DNA of 64,000 bases, taken from NCBI RefSeq assembly GCF_002105155.1, contig NW_019028990.1:303501-367500 (forward strand), given 5' to 3'. The stretch is from Lobosporangium transversale. Its lineage: Eukaryota > Mortierellomycota > Mortierellomycetes > Mortierellales > Mortierellaceae. The notes beneath the pieces are model-generated. The model was not told the DNA's origin and did no database searches. It saw only the letters and a program-made list of their open reading frames with translations. Each line of letters opens with the position of its first letter. The stretch's first letter is position 1. The position numbers and the translations under genes were made by a program. This document shows, one piece after another, positions 35,714 to 46,634 of this stretch.

Positions 35714-37755
35714 GCAACATTTTAATCATTATCAAATAGTAAAACATAATCGTACATATATTTTCTTTACTCTATCAATGATTTATTTGTTTTTCTTTCA
35801 GTCTATTGTCATGTCCAATCTATCTTTCAAGGGGTATGGATGGAAAGGTAAAAAAGAATCAGAACAAATAAAGGGGGGGGGGATGGGAAAGAAAGGATGT
35901 GCAAGCATGACGAGGAATGACAGGTCATTGTTTCAAAGAAAGTGAAAAAAATAAAAAAATAAAATAAAATAAAAAAAATTCTCTAGCCGTTAAAAGACAT
36001 CAACAATCTACAAGTGTGGAGGGTTGGAGGCTACCAAAGCGGAAGTTTTGCTGTTTGTACCGTCGATCTAAACGTCGTGCCCAATGAACGTCTGGATAAA
36101 AAGATATCGGGTTCACTTCTGCTCACGATCTCAATCTTCTTTTTTCCTTTTTCGTTTTTCTTTTTTTGCAGATCATTCATGATGTACTAACTAGGGTTTT
36201 CCATGATAGGGTCCTTTTTCCCGTGTTTAGATATGAGCGAATCCCTGGTCTCTTTTATATACTCGATAGTTAACCTATGGGATAAACCTTTTTCTTTGTT
36301 TGTTTGCTTTGCTTTGTTTCCTTCCTTTTTTCTTTATCCCTTGAAAATCTTTTTTTACCATTTTTATATTTTTTACATGTTACAAGATCTCTTTTTTCTT
36401 TGACTGGACACGCAAAGCAAATAGATCTTCCCTGCATGTTCTTTATTACAGGGAAGAAAGAACAGGAAAAAAGGAAAGAAGCCCCGAGAACGAATGAAAC
36501 CATTACATTTATGAGCAGGAGAACAAAGAAAGAAAGAAAGAAAGAAAGAAAGAAAAAAAAAAAAAAAAAAAAAAAGATGGAGTGGTGTATTGGTGCATGC
36601 TCTTGTGATGCAACCAAATAGTGGACATAACCTTGCCTTACGCTTTGTCTCTTTTCTTTTCTTTTATATATATATATATATATTCTCCTGCTGCTCCTCA
36701 ACATCACAAAGACATTTTTAGTCTGACCCAATGTGCCAATGTGTCAATGTGCCAATGTGCATGTGGCCTCTTCATTAGGACGTTCATTTGCTTTGGCAAA
36801 AAAGCCATGCACGATTTGCTCCACAACAAAAAATAAAAGAGCAAACAAACAGGCCAACGGTCCAATGGGTGGATCAATTGTAATTGCATAAATATGATTT
36901 CCTTTGCTTACAATGTACAATGTACAATGCACTTGTCCATCATCGTTCCAACAACCTCTTTCCTCTTCCCATTTCTCTCCTCTCCTCTTCCCTCTCCTCC
37001 TTTCTCTCAATCGCAATCTCTCTTTCTCTTCTTCCTTGGAATCAAAAGGATAACCCCGTTATTTTCTTCAGATTTACTTTTTTATTTTAATCCTCTACCA
37101 CGATTTTGTCATTATACTTATTCGCTTTCATCTTTCATCTTTCATCTTTCACCTTCCATCTTTCCTCTGTATATACTAAGGAAAAGAGCTATAAAAGTGG
37201 ACACATATATCCCTCCTTCCTCGTCTTTTCTTTTTTGTGTTGTATCTCTTTTCTTTTCTTTCTTTTTCTTTTTTCCTTTTCCTGTCATCCTGACACCTGC
37301 TTGTTACTCCAATTTGGTGCGTATCCATGAACCAAAGAAATTAAAAAGCATAACGATCCCTTCATCCTCGTCCTCTTGTCTATGTTGGTTTATTTAAGTT
37401 TTAGATACATTTATATATATATTTGTGTGTGTGTTTGTCTGAACGTCTTGAACTTTTAAAGTTTCTTGTTGGCTCATGTGCGTGTGTCCATGGTGTACAT
37501 GCACATTTTTCTTTCACTTTAATTCTGTAACTGGATGAACTTCATTCACTCTTCGTACATTCATCTTCTTCATTCGTCTTATCCACTCTTTCATTCACTT
37601 GATCGGTTTATCACCCAAAGTTCATTCCCACTCGTCTCTAACTCTCCATTAAATTGCAACCCCATTCGTGCTGTTCAACCGTTGGGCTCTAAGCAATCGT
37701 GAGGAAAAGTTTGCCCTCCACTTTTGCTCATTTTTATTACTAGTGCACTTTTGCC

Positions 37756-37787
<32 letters not shown>

Positions 37788-38402
37788 ACACGGTCAAAGG
37801 ATTCTCTTGCATGCATTTCCATAATCCGTTTTTCTTTATCATTTTCTCTTCCAAAATAACAATGTCCATACTCACAACCTAGCTCCTTCTGGTTTGGTCC
37901 GTCTCTCTTTTCCTTTTTTTTTTATATATATATCTTTTTTAATATTTTGTTGCTCTATTACATCCATCAAGGCATCTTGTATTCTGGATCTAATCCAAAC
38001 CCCCCTTGATGACTTCAACCTATTGCTCAGCCTTCTTCCTCTTCTCTTTTGAATGTTAAGTCAACCGTTAGGCATTGGGCTCCCCCCCCTCCCCCCCCCT
38101 TTTTTTTTTTTTGTTAATCCCCCTCCTTTTTCGTCTTTAAAACATCTCCCCAACTTTTTCACTTTTTTTCTAATTTCCTTGTTTAACTTCTTCCTTTGTA
38201 ATGTACTTTTGGCAGGGGATAGCCAAGGATACATTCATGATTCTATTGCAATACTAAAGGTCCCGATCATAATCACTAACTCGGAATTCACTTCTTTCCT
38301 TTTTTATTTATTTATTTCTTCCTTCTCTAGTTGAATTTGCCCAAAAGTACTTCTTTTATTTTAGTATTCCACTTGAAAAAATATAGATATACATTAATAA
38401 TA
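35714..38402. other. 2.7-kb gene-free region with pyrimidine-rich leader
   Basis: No supported gene. It holds an AAAG array running into poly(A) (about 36527-36576), TA repeats (36664-36683), a TTTCATC heptamer array (about 37125-37160), poly(A) at 37757-37784, and long C/T-rich stretches toward the kinase start. The last kilobase probably carries the kinase promoter and 5' UTR. Confidence 0.45.
37125..37160. repeat. TTTCATC heptanucleotide array
   Basis: About three to four tandem TTTCATC units, then degenerate copies, in the pyrimidine-rich region upstream of the kinase. Confidence 0.7.
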
Positions 38403-38455
38403 ATGGGAGTCAGCTGCTGTAAAGAGGATGCCATCGACTTTAATTCAGAGAGTAA

Positions 38456-38495
<40 letters not shown>

Positions 38496-39702
38496 CTTCA
38501 TAAAATGCCTACAGGAATTGCCAAGCAATCAGGGCTCCATACAAGGACAAGGAATAAGACACCTCATTTATTAACTTTTAACACGTTACTTACTGCGTTG
38601 ATACCCCCATTGGAAACCTCTCTCTCCCTCTATTCTCTCAATCGTTCAATAATAACAATTAATCCTTGATCACACCTAAATCTATAAACTTCATCACTAT
38701 TTGCTTCTTTACACCTAAACTCATGTCCTCCTTTTCTCCTCCCTCCTTTCTTCCGTCTATATCTCTCTCTCTTTCTCCCTTTCATACAGTTGAGCTTTCA
38801 CATTTTCATCTCCTTCGATCAGTAGGGAAAGGATCATTCGGTAAAGTTCGAGTGGTCCAACATAAGCGAACAAAGAAAATCTATGCGCTAAAATATATCA
38901 ACAAGGCCAAATGTATTCGTATGCGTGCAGTTGAAAACATCATTCAGGAACGTCGACTCTTGGAAGAGATTGAATACCCATTGATCTGTAATCTGAGATA
39001 TGCATTCCAGGACGATGAGAATTTGTTCATGGTCCTGGATTTGATGTTGGGAGGAGATTTGAGGTTTCATCTCGAGAGAACGGGACCCATGAGAGAAGAT
39101 GTCGTTCGATTCTATATTGCAGAAATAGCCTTGGCACTCGATGCACTACACACACAGAATATCATTCATCGGTAAGGAAACAAGAATGGAAGGAAAGAAG
39201 GATTGGGGAAAATCCGTGTGTGTGTGAAAGAGAGAGAGAGAGGTATATATATATATAGTACGGCGGCGCAGCAAAATCTGTCTTACGTGATTCGACACGA
39301 GACAAAATGACGCGTCATGTAGTACAGGGAAAATGTCTTAACCTTACTGTCGCCACCATCATTTTACATCTTTTTCTTCCTCATTCGTGTTACCTTGACT
39401 TCTGATACTATATGTTCATACTGAAATGTATTACGATGGTTCAATAGAGATCTAAAGCCAGATAATGTCCTGCTGGACGAACGTGGGCACGCCCATTTGA
39501 CAGATTTCAACATTGCGGTCCGTTTTAATCCAGCGAGGCCATTGGGTTCAATAGCAGGAAGCATGGCTTATATGGCGCCCGAGATGCTATTACGGAAGGG
39601 ATATCTTGAGTCTGTAGATTGGTGGAGTTTAGGTGTTGTCATGTTTGAGCTGCTCTTTGGAAAGGTACAGAACGTATATATATATAATGCCCTTTTTCTT
39701 TT

Positions 39703-39737
<35 letters not shown>

Positions 39738-40227
39738 GACTTATTAATCTATCTTTCTTTTTTCTTCGAGTAATCAGCGGCCATTTAGAGGCAAGAATAA
39801 TGACCTATTGACCAACTCAATATTGTATGACCCTCTGCCAATACCAGAGAATGCCGCTGTGGTTATCAGCCGAAGCTGTTTAGATGTCCTCTCTAAGGTA
39901 CTTTTTTTTTTTTTTTTTTTTTTTAAAGCCACGTATTGTAACGAAAACGAAAAAGAATTAAAACATTTTTTGTAATAGCTCTGCGAGCGAGATGTTAGTA
40001 AACGCATGGGATGCACATCTGAAGGGATAAATGGGTTAAAGGAGCACCCTTGGTTCCAAGGAATTGAATGGAATGAACTAATAACAAAGGAAGCCATCCC
40101 GCCATTCCAGCCAAATGTAAATTCTGATTCCAACCTTTTTTTTTTTTTTTTTTTTTTTTGGCCACGAAATCTAGTATCTTTTTCAACTTATTAATTTACG
40201 TCGCTATTTGCTTCCTTAACCTCTAAT

Positions 40228-40263
<36 letters not shown>

Positions 40264-40928
40264 TGAAGCACGCTAATTTCGACGCGACGCATGAGCTGGA
40301 AGAACTACTAATGGAGGACAACCCGCTCAAGGCCAAGAAGAGGGCCCAAACGGGGCCAGAGACGGAACTTCCGATAGAGATGCAGATGATGGAGGATCAA
40401 TTCCTTGTGTATGACTATACCAAAGTTCAACGGTCCCATGTGCCCATCAAGCAGATCTCGAGCAGCGGGACTGAAAGCCTCCTTCACCTTGACCCCAAGG
40501 AAGAGCTGAGACAAGGAGGGGAGGGGGGGGACGGAGGGGACGGAGGGGACGGAGAATGCAATGATAGTAAAGTCAGTTTAAGCTGTACAACATTGGAGGG
40601 AGCCTTGACAACAAGGGATAGTTCTGAACAGATTGAAAACATACAGAAAGATACCGCCGCTGATACGTCAATATCTTCTGTAAAAGCACATCACCAACCT
40701 GAAAGCACCAGTGGCACGATTAAGCAAGAGAGGCTCAAAGAGGAAGAAAATAATGACCATGATCATACGGATATATCCTTGATCTATTCAAGCAAAATGT
40801 TACAACGTACCCATAGTAAAGAGAGCACGGATAGGATCCAAAAGCGAGGAGCATCTGCGCAAGACGAGCAGCAGCAGCAGCACCAAAATCATGAAGAAAA
40901 CAACAAAATAGACCTCAGAACCATTTAG
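38403..40928 (+). CDS. STK32/YANK-type AGC serine/threonine kinase
   Basis: Exons are 38403-38451, 38790-39171, 39448-39664, 39778-39897, 39979-40116 and 40263-40928, giving 523 residues. The N terminus MGVSCCKE offers Gly2 for myristoylation and Cys5/Cys6 for palmitoylation, suggesting membrane attachment. Kinase motifs: GKGSFGKV (29-36), Lys51 in YALKYINK, HRDLKPDN (Asp145), and DFN at 163-165 in place of DFG. DFN is the hallmark of the STK32/YANK family, and the C-terminal FDATHELEELL block also matches it. Substrates are unknown. An alternative 3' end is possible: a GT-AG intron at 40816-40928 would join to an open frame ending at 41173 and give a 567-residue protein. The tail exon contains a GGGGAC repeat encoding Gly/Asp and a Gln run. 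Confidence 0.88.
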
Positions 40929-41173
40929 GTAGTTTTTACCCCGATCCCGCCCACGGTGAATTAACGACACCAGTATCTCCTTCCAACTCTTCGGGTCACT
41001 CAACTGTTTCAATACCCCCCGCAGGCTTCAATGACTCACCGATATCACAAAGACTTGGAGCCACGGCTCCAGGAGCAGCTATATTTCCGGCGTCGGGCCC
41101 AGAAATGTTAGTTTCAACCATAAAGAGCCTCAATGCTGCAGGGCCCGGTCTATCTACGCAGGCTATAGAATAA
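40929..41173 (+). other. Possible alternative last exon of the STK32-like kinase
   Basis: A stop-free frame follows the annotated kinase stop. It encodes Pro/Ser/Thr-rich sequence beginning SFYPDPAHGELTTP and ending STQAIE. A donor (CATA|GTAAAG at 40815/40816) and an acceptor (CATTTAG at 40928) would fuse it in phase to the kinase. It may instead be 3' UTR. Confidence 0.4.
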
Positions 41174-41404
41174 CGCGTAAAAAAAGAAGAAAATAAATTT
41201 TTTTTTTGCTCTATTGGCAGAAGTCAATAGCAAAGAATAAGTAAATCTTTTTTTTTTATGCCCACATTTAAATAGTATAAGGTGAACAACAAAGGGATGA
41301 GCGTTTCTCATTTACTTTTCTATTCGTACGAGTAAAATTGATCTCCCATACTACTCCGCTTAGTCAACCATGGTTACCGTCTCAAAACTATACACCAAAG
41401 TACT

Positions 41405-41850
41405 TCAAGGGACTCTAATTTTTTTTGTTTCATCCTTAGAAGGTCGACATCTATTGAATAAAGGGTTTCCGCATAATGCATTAGAAATATCTCGATCCAG
41501 ACATCTCCTGTCTCCACCCACATACTCATGATACCGTTCAACCAGGCGTTCGCAGGCTGTAAATAAACCTATATCCATAACTCCCATAACTCCGTAAAGC
41601 ACTGGCTCTGGTCCCTCAAATTCCGAGGCAAGATCCTTAAATGTTTCCCCCCCCTCAATGAAGGTCCTGGAATGCTGCTGTACATGAGGTCATGTAGTCG
41701 GAACGCAAGAAACCGAGCAGCAGGCAAGATGTTTGTGCGGTTCACATCATTGGATATGACCATAAGGCCAGTATACTGTTCCAGTTGGTCATCGTACTCA
41801 GTATCTGTACTGAAACGGTACATGTACAGGAACTCAGTGGCATTAACGTT
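41405..41850 (-). pseudogene. Decayed or partial ORF of unknown family
   Basis: Two minus-strand frames read as one protein-like sequence split by a frameshift. The first (from 41823) contains DVNRTNILPAARFLAFRLHD. The second continues with FIEGGETFKDLASEFEG, GVMGVMDIGLFTACERLVE and a stop near 41405. The break falls at a run of eight C (41647-41654 on the plus strand), a classic site for slippage or sequencing error. In-frame codons extend slightly upstream of the first Met until a stop, and no upstream exon is evident. I do not recognise the family. It may be a gene remnant left by rearrangement or a small gene with an assembly error. Confidence 0.35.
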
Positions 41851-42117
41851 TTTTTATTAAAACACGCGTTTGTGAAACGAAGGAATGTCACGTGCATAAC
41901 TGAGCAATCGACCTTCAAAGTTCAAAGTATCCTTCGAGAGGAGGAACCAAGTGAAGCCAGGGCTTTGTTGTCATCATCATCTCCGTCTCCATTCTCTACC
42001 AATCCACTTCCTCTCCTTTCATTTATCCTATTCCCTTTTTGGTGACATTTCTTTTTTTTATTTTTTTACCCCTGCGTTCCTCTTCCCTCCCCTTTTTAAG
42101 AAACAGAGCTCCTCAGA

Positions 42118-42482
42118 ATGAACCTCGATGTATTCAAACCCAAATTCTTTGCCCCTAGCACTAAAGGTTCGCTCGTTAATGCCTTGTTTTCATCCTAATC
42201 CTTCTCCACCCCAATGGCTATTCAATAACCTCGTCATTCCGTCCCCCACCTCCTTTCTCCCCTCCTTTTTTTTTTTTTTTTTTTTTTTTTTTGTTTTTTT
42301 AATCAGGCGAGAATGCCGAGTTGCTTGCGGACCTGAACAGTGAATACCGCGACAGACGCAAGGATGCTGTGAAGCGTGTCATCGCAAACATGACTGTTGG
42401 CAAAGATGTCAGTTCCTTATTTCCACATGTCGTGAAGAATATGCAGACTGAAGACTTGGAGATGGTAATGAAAGAATTGGTT

Positions 42483-42531
<49 letters not shown>

Positions 42532-45090
42532 TAGTAGAAACACGACTCAAAAGTTGGTTTTTTTTTTTTTTTATGTTTTAATTAGAAAAAACTCGTCTAT
42601 TTGTACCTAATGAACTATGCCAAATCAAATCCTGATCTGGTTATCTTGGCCGTCAACACATTTGTCAAGGTGAGGCGATGTTCTTCTGAAAATAATGGAC
42701 TTGTAGCATCATGATGGCTTTTCCTTTACTTTTACTTGCTGACTTTCTTTTTATTTTCGACATCGGAAACTGATTGGCGTACGTGACAGGATACAGATCA
42801 CACCAACCCATTGATTCGTGCCTTGGCTATCCGTACTATGGGATGCATCCGTGTGGATAAGATTCTGGATCATCTATGTGAACCTCTTCGCAAATGCCTT
42901 CAGGATGATAATCCATATGTTCGTAAGACTGCAGCTCTCTGTGTTGCCAAATTATGGGATCTGGATCAGGAGCGTGCAATCGAGAATGGATTCGTCACCA
43001 TGTTACACGACCTTGTTTCAGACTCGACACCTCTGGTCGTGGCCAACGCTGTCACGGCTTTGGCGGAAATGCAGGAGTCCTCTATGAGCAAGGATATCTT
43101 TGTAGTGAATGTGGCGATCATGAATAAGATGCTGATGGCGTTAAATGAATGCACAGAGTGGGGACAAATTGCAATTTTGACATCACTAGCAGAGTACAAA
43201 CCCCTGGATTCCAAAGAGGCAGAAAATATATGTGAACGAGTCATTCCTCGTCTTCAGCATGCGAATGGATCTGTGGTCTTGTCAGCTATCAGAGTCTTGT
43301 TGATCTTAATGAGATATATCAAGAACGATGAATTCTCAAAGGCTTTGATCAAGAAAATGTCACCACCACTTGGTACGACTGGGTTCGTGAGGAGCAAGCT
43401 TTTATATGCTTATTTTTTAAGGAACATGATAGACAAACTTCGTTTAATGACCATTTTTGTTTACAGTATCTCTCTTGGCATCCGCACCCGAGGTTCAATA
43501 CGTAGCGCTCAGGAATATCAACTTGATCTTGCAGAAGCGTGCAGATATTCTTCAGAACGATGTACGCGTCTTCTTCTGCAAGTATAACGATCCACCTTAC
43601 GTCAAACGCGAGAAGTTAGAAATCATAATCAAATTGTGCAATGGCAGGAATGTCGACCAAATTCTCTCAGAGCTGAAAGAGTAGGTCCAAATATATCTGT
43701 GTTTTTGGAAGCAGCTTTTATATCAATGGACTATAAATCAGGAACTGTAAAAGTATGAACTCAGAAACGATACTTTTCCTTGTGTCAAACTTAACCAGGT
43801 ACGCTTCAGAAGTCGACGTTGACTTTGTTCGTAAGGCGGTTCGTGCAATTGGGCGCTGTGCCATTATTATTGACGAGGCATCAGAGAGGTGCATAAACGT
43901 GCTCTTGGATCTGATTAACACGAAGATCAACTATGTCGTTCAGGAGGCTATTATTGTCATAAAGGTAAGAAGCTATAGAGTGCTGTAAAAGATGTGAAAG
44001 ATGAAAGCATTGAGGCAGCACTTTCAATTTTAACAGATTGATTACTAAAACAGCGATATGGGTTTAATTTTTATAACATCTCTTTGCTTTTAAGGATATC
44101 TTCCGAAAATACCCAAGACGATACGAGGCAATCATCCCCAAACTCTGTCAGAACCTCGATTCACTTGACGAGCCTGAAGCAAAGGGGTCTCTCATCTGGA
44201 TGGTTGGAGAATACGCAGAGCGTATTGATAATGCGGATGAATTGGTGGAAAACTTTTTGGAGACATTCTTGGAGGAGAATCCTCAGGTTCAGCTGCAGTT
44301 GTTAACTGCAACTGTCAAGCTCTTCCTGAAGAAGCCCTCACAAGCGCAAGAGATTGTCCACAGAGTTCTTCAGACGGCAACACAGGAAGTGGATAACCCT
44401 GATACGAGAGATAGAGCCTACGTCTACTGGCGTTTACTTTCAACCGACCCTCAGGCAGCTAAGACCGTGGTTTTATCGGAGAAGCCTCCGATTTCTGCAG
44501 AATCCGATCTGAGCAAGATTTCACCAGTATTGATGGATGAGTTGATCAACAATATCTCGACATTGGCCTCAGTATATCATAAGCCCCTTTCAGCGTTTAT
44601 GGGCAACAGAGCATACGGAGCAGATGCCGTTCGTAAGGCGGCGATTGCTGAGTAAGTGCCTTATACCAACTTTCTTTTTTTTAAAAAAAAAAAAAAAAAA
44701 AAAATCAACCTTGTAATCATGATTTATGCTATTGTAAAACTTTTGTCTAAAACATATCCATATTTCTTTTTTCCTTTTTATTATGATTTCTTTCTTATTG
44801 CAGTGCAAGGGATGAAGAACAGATTATGGGTAGTGATGAGTCGCCTGCAAGTTCAGGAGTTACAGGAACGGAGGCACCCAAGAGCACAATGGCTGACCTA
44901 TTGGATTTAGACTTTGGTTCATCAGAGCCTGCATATACATCACCACCAGTTTCTAGCAGCAAACCAAATACTAATGGAGGACCCAACTACAATGCGGATT
45001 TATTTGACATGTCATCTGATATAGGCTCTTCAGGAAGCGTATTTGGAGGCATGGCAAGCATGAATGGTACTGGTGGAGGAGGTATTCAGC

Positions 45091-45121
<31 letters not shown>

Positions 45122-45296
45122 GACTCAGAGTGCGAATAATCATTTTGGAGACCTAGGTGGATTGGGAGGATTGAACTTTGGACAGCAACAACAGCAGCAA
45201 CAACAGCAGCAACAACAGCAGCAGCAACAGCAATCATTTCAGCAACCTTCAAACACACAACCATCGACAGTAAACGATTTGCTAGATCTTTTTTAA
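42118..45296 (+). CDS. apl2: AP-1 adaptor complex beta subunit
   Basis: Eight exons (42118-42166, 42307-42464, 42586-42669, 42790-43372, 43467-43680, 43799-43964, 44095-44651, 44804-45296) join in frame to 767 residues. The trunk (1 to about 590) is an adaptin HEAT solenoid with family landmarks such as [36 protein letters not shown] and [14 protein letters not shown]. The hinge has clathrin-box-like LLDLD at DLLDLDFG, two polyglutamine tracts, and the protein ends NDLLDLF, another clathrin-box-like motif. There is no room for the beta-appendage (ear) domain of animal beta1/beta2, so this is a short form like yeast Apl2. AP-1 recruits clathrin at the trans-Golgi and endosomes. Assignment to AP-1 rather than AP-2 rests on overall resemblance and is less certain. 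The first donor (AAAG|GTTCGC) is non-consensus after GT. Confidence 0.9.
45088..45232. repeat. Two CAA/CAG arrays encoding polyglutamine
   Basis: An array mainly of CAA (about 45089-45121) and a mixed CAA/CAG array (about 45183-45232) lie in the hinge of the AP-1 beta gene, separated by a Gly-rich linker. Confidence 0.9.
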
Positions 45297-46634
45297 TATA
45301 TATAATATCGACTTTTATAAATAGTAGAAAAAGTAGGAAAAATAATAAAAGTAAAAAATAATACTCGCTTTATTTCATTCGAATCTACTTTTTCCAAGAT
45401 TGGTGCCCTGTCAAAGATGATATTGGTATATAAAGAATTGCCTGGATCTGACTCTGCCTTGTTCTAACAATCAACATTTTATCACTTGTACAAGGCCATG
45501 GTCCTTTGTGTAGCTCAAGCACTTTGTATCGTAGTTTAGAAACAAACCAAAAAAAAAAAAAAAAAAAAACCCAACACAGTAACATCACTCTTGCTTAGAG
45601 TTTCATTGCTCAAATAGTCGATGCATTCACGGCTTAACCCAAGACTTATCTTCCCATTGATTGGTTTATACCTTTTATGATCAAGGGTGGGGTAAAAAAA
45701 AAAACTTGATGTGAATGGAGATGATTGACATATGAAATTTCAGCCTTGTCAACGCCTTCAATGGAACCAAGGAGGGGGGAAAAAAGGAGGAAGAGGAAGG
45801 GTGGGCTGTTGCGGTACTGCGTTTCAATGCATCGTGTTTGGACGGCAAACCTCCATGATAACACCGCAGAATGTGGGAGTAACAATGTTGGTAGATAGTT
45901 CAGCCCCATTACCATATGCACCCTGGTTTTCACTGGGGTCAATGGTAATATAAGATACAAGAAAAGAGAGAAAGCGGATTTGTGGGATTAAATCCCGATA
46001 GTTTTATCTATTGACGTAACAATATCAAATATGACTGAGAATGGATCTATGCGATCTTTTCCTTATCATTACTCATTGCATGTGGGAGACAGTTTAAATG
46101 GGATCAAGCTAATATGGCTATGAGTGATAAGGTCTACAACACTAAAACCTGTCAGAAAAGAAAAAAGCGTGCATCATGTCATCCCTTTCGGCCGTATCTT
46201 GAATCTCCCTACAAAATGTAGCAAATATGAAATAATACAGCCAGAAATAAGCATAATGGTTAATCAGGAATGGCCATCCGCTGTTGCGTTACCGTAGTCC
46301 GGCGATAGGTATGTCGTTCAACCAACATGGACATTGCACTGTTGCGAACTGCACCCCTTTTTCACTTATTTGGATGTAATAAAGAGTCAAAGAAAATGGC
46401 AAGGATTGGAATGTGAAAAAAAAAAAAAAAAAAAAAAAAAAGACATCGAATTCTTCTCGACCCCTTCTTTTTTTTTTTATATATCTGTTCACTCTCTCTC
46501 TCTCTTTCTTGTCCTTATTTCTCAGCTCTGTTTATAAACAGTTCATTTAACCTAGACTTCATCCTGTCGTTCATTGCACGTATCCGTATCAAAGTGTCAC
46601 CAAACTTAAAATTTAATAAATTTACTTACACAAA
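45297..46634. other. Intergenic, AP-1 beta to DOMON gene
   Basis: No supported gene. It contains poly(A) at about 45549-45569 and 46415-46441 and a CT run near 46491-46506, just before the DOMON gene leader. Confidence 0.5.
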
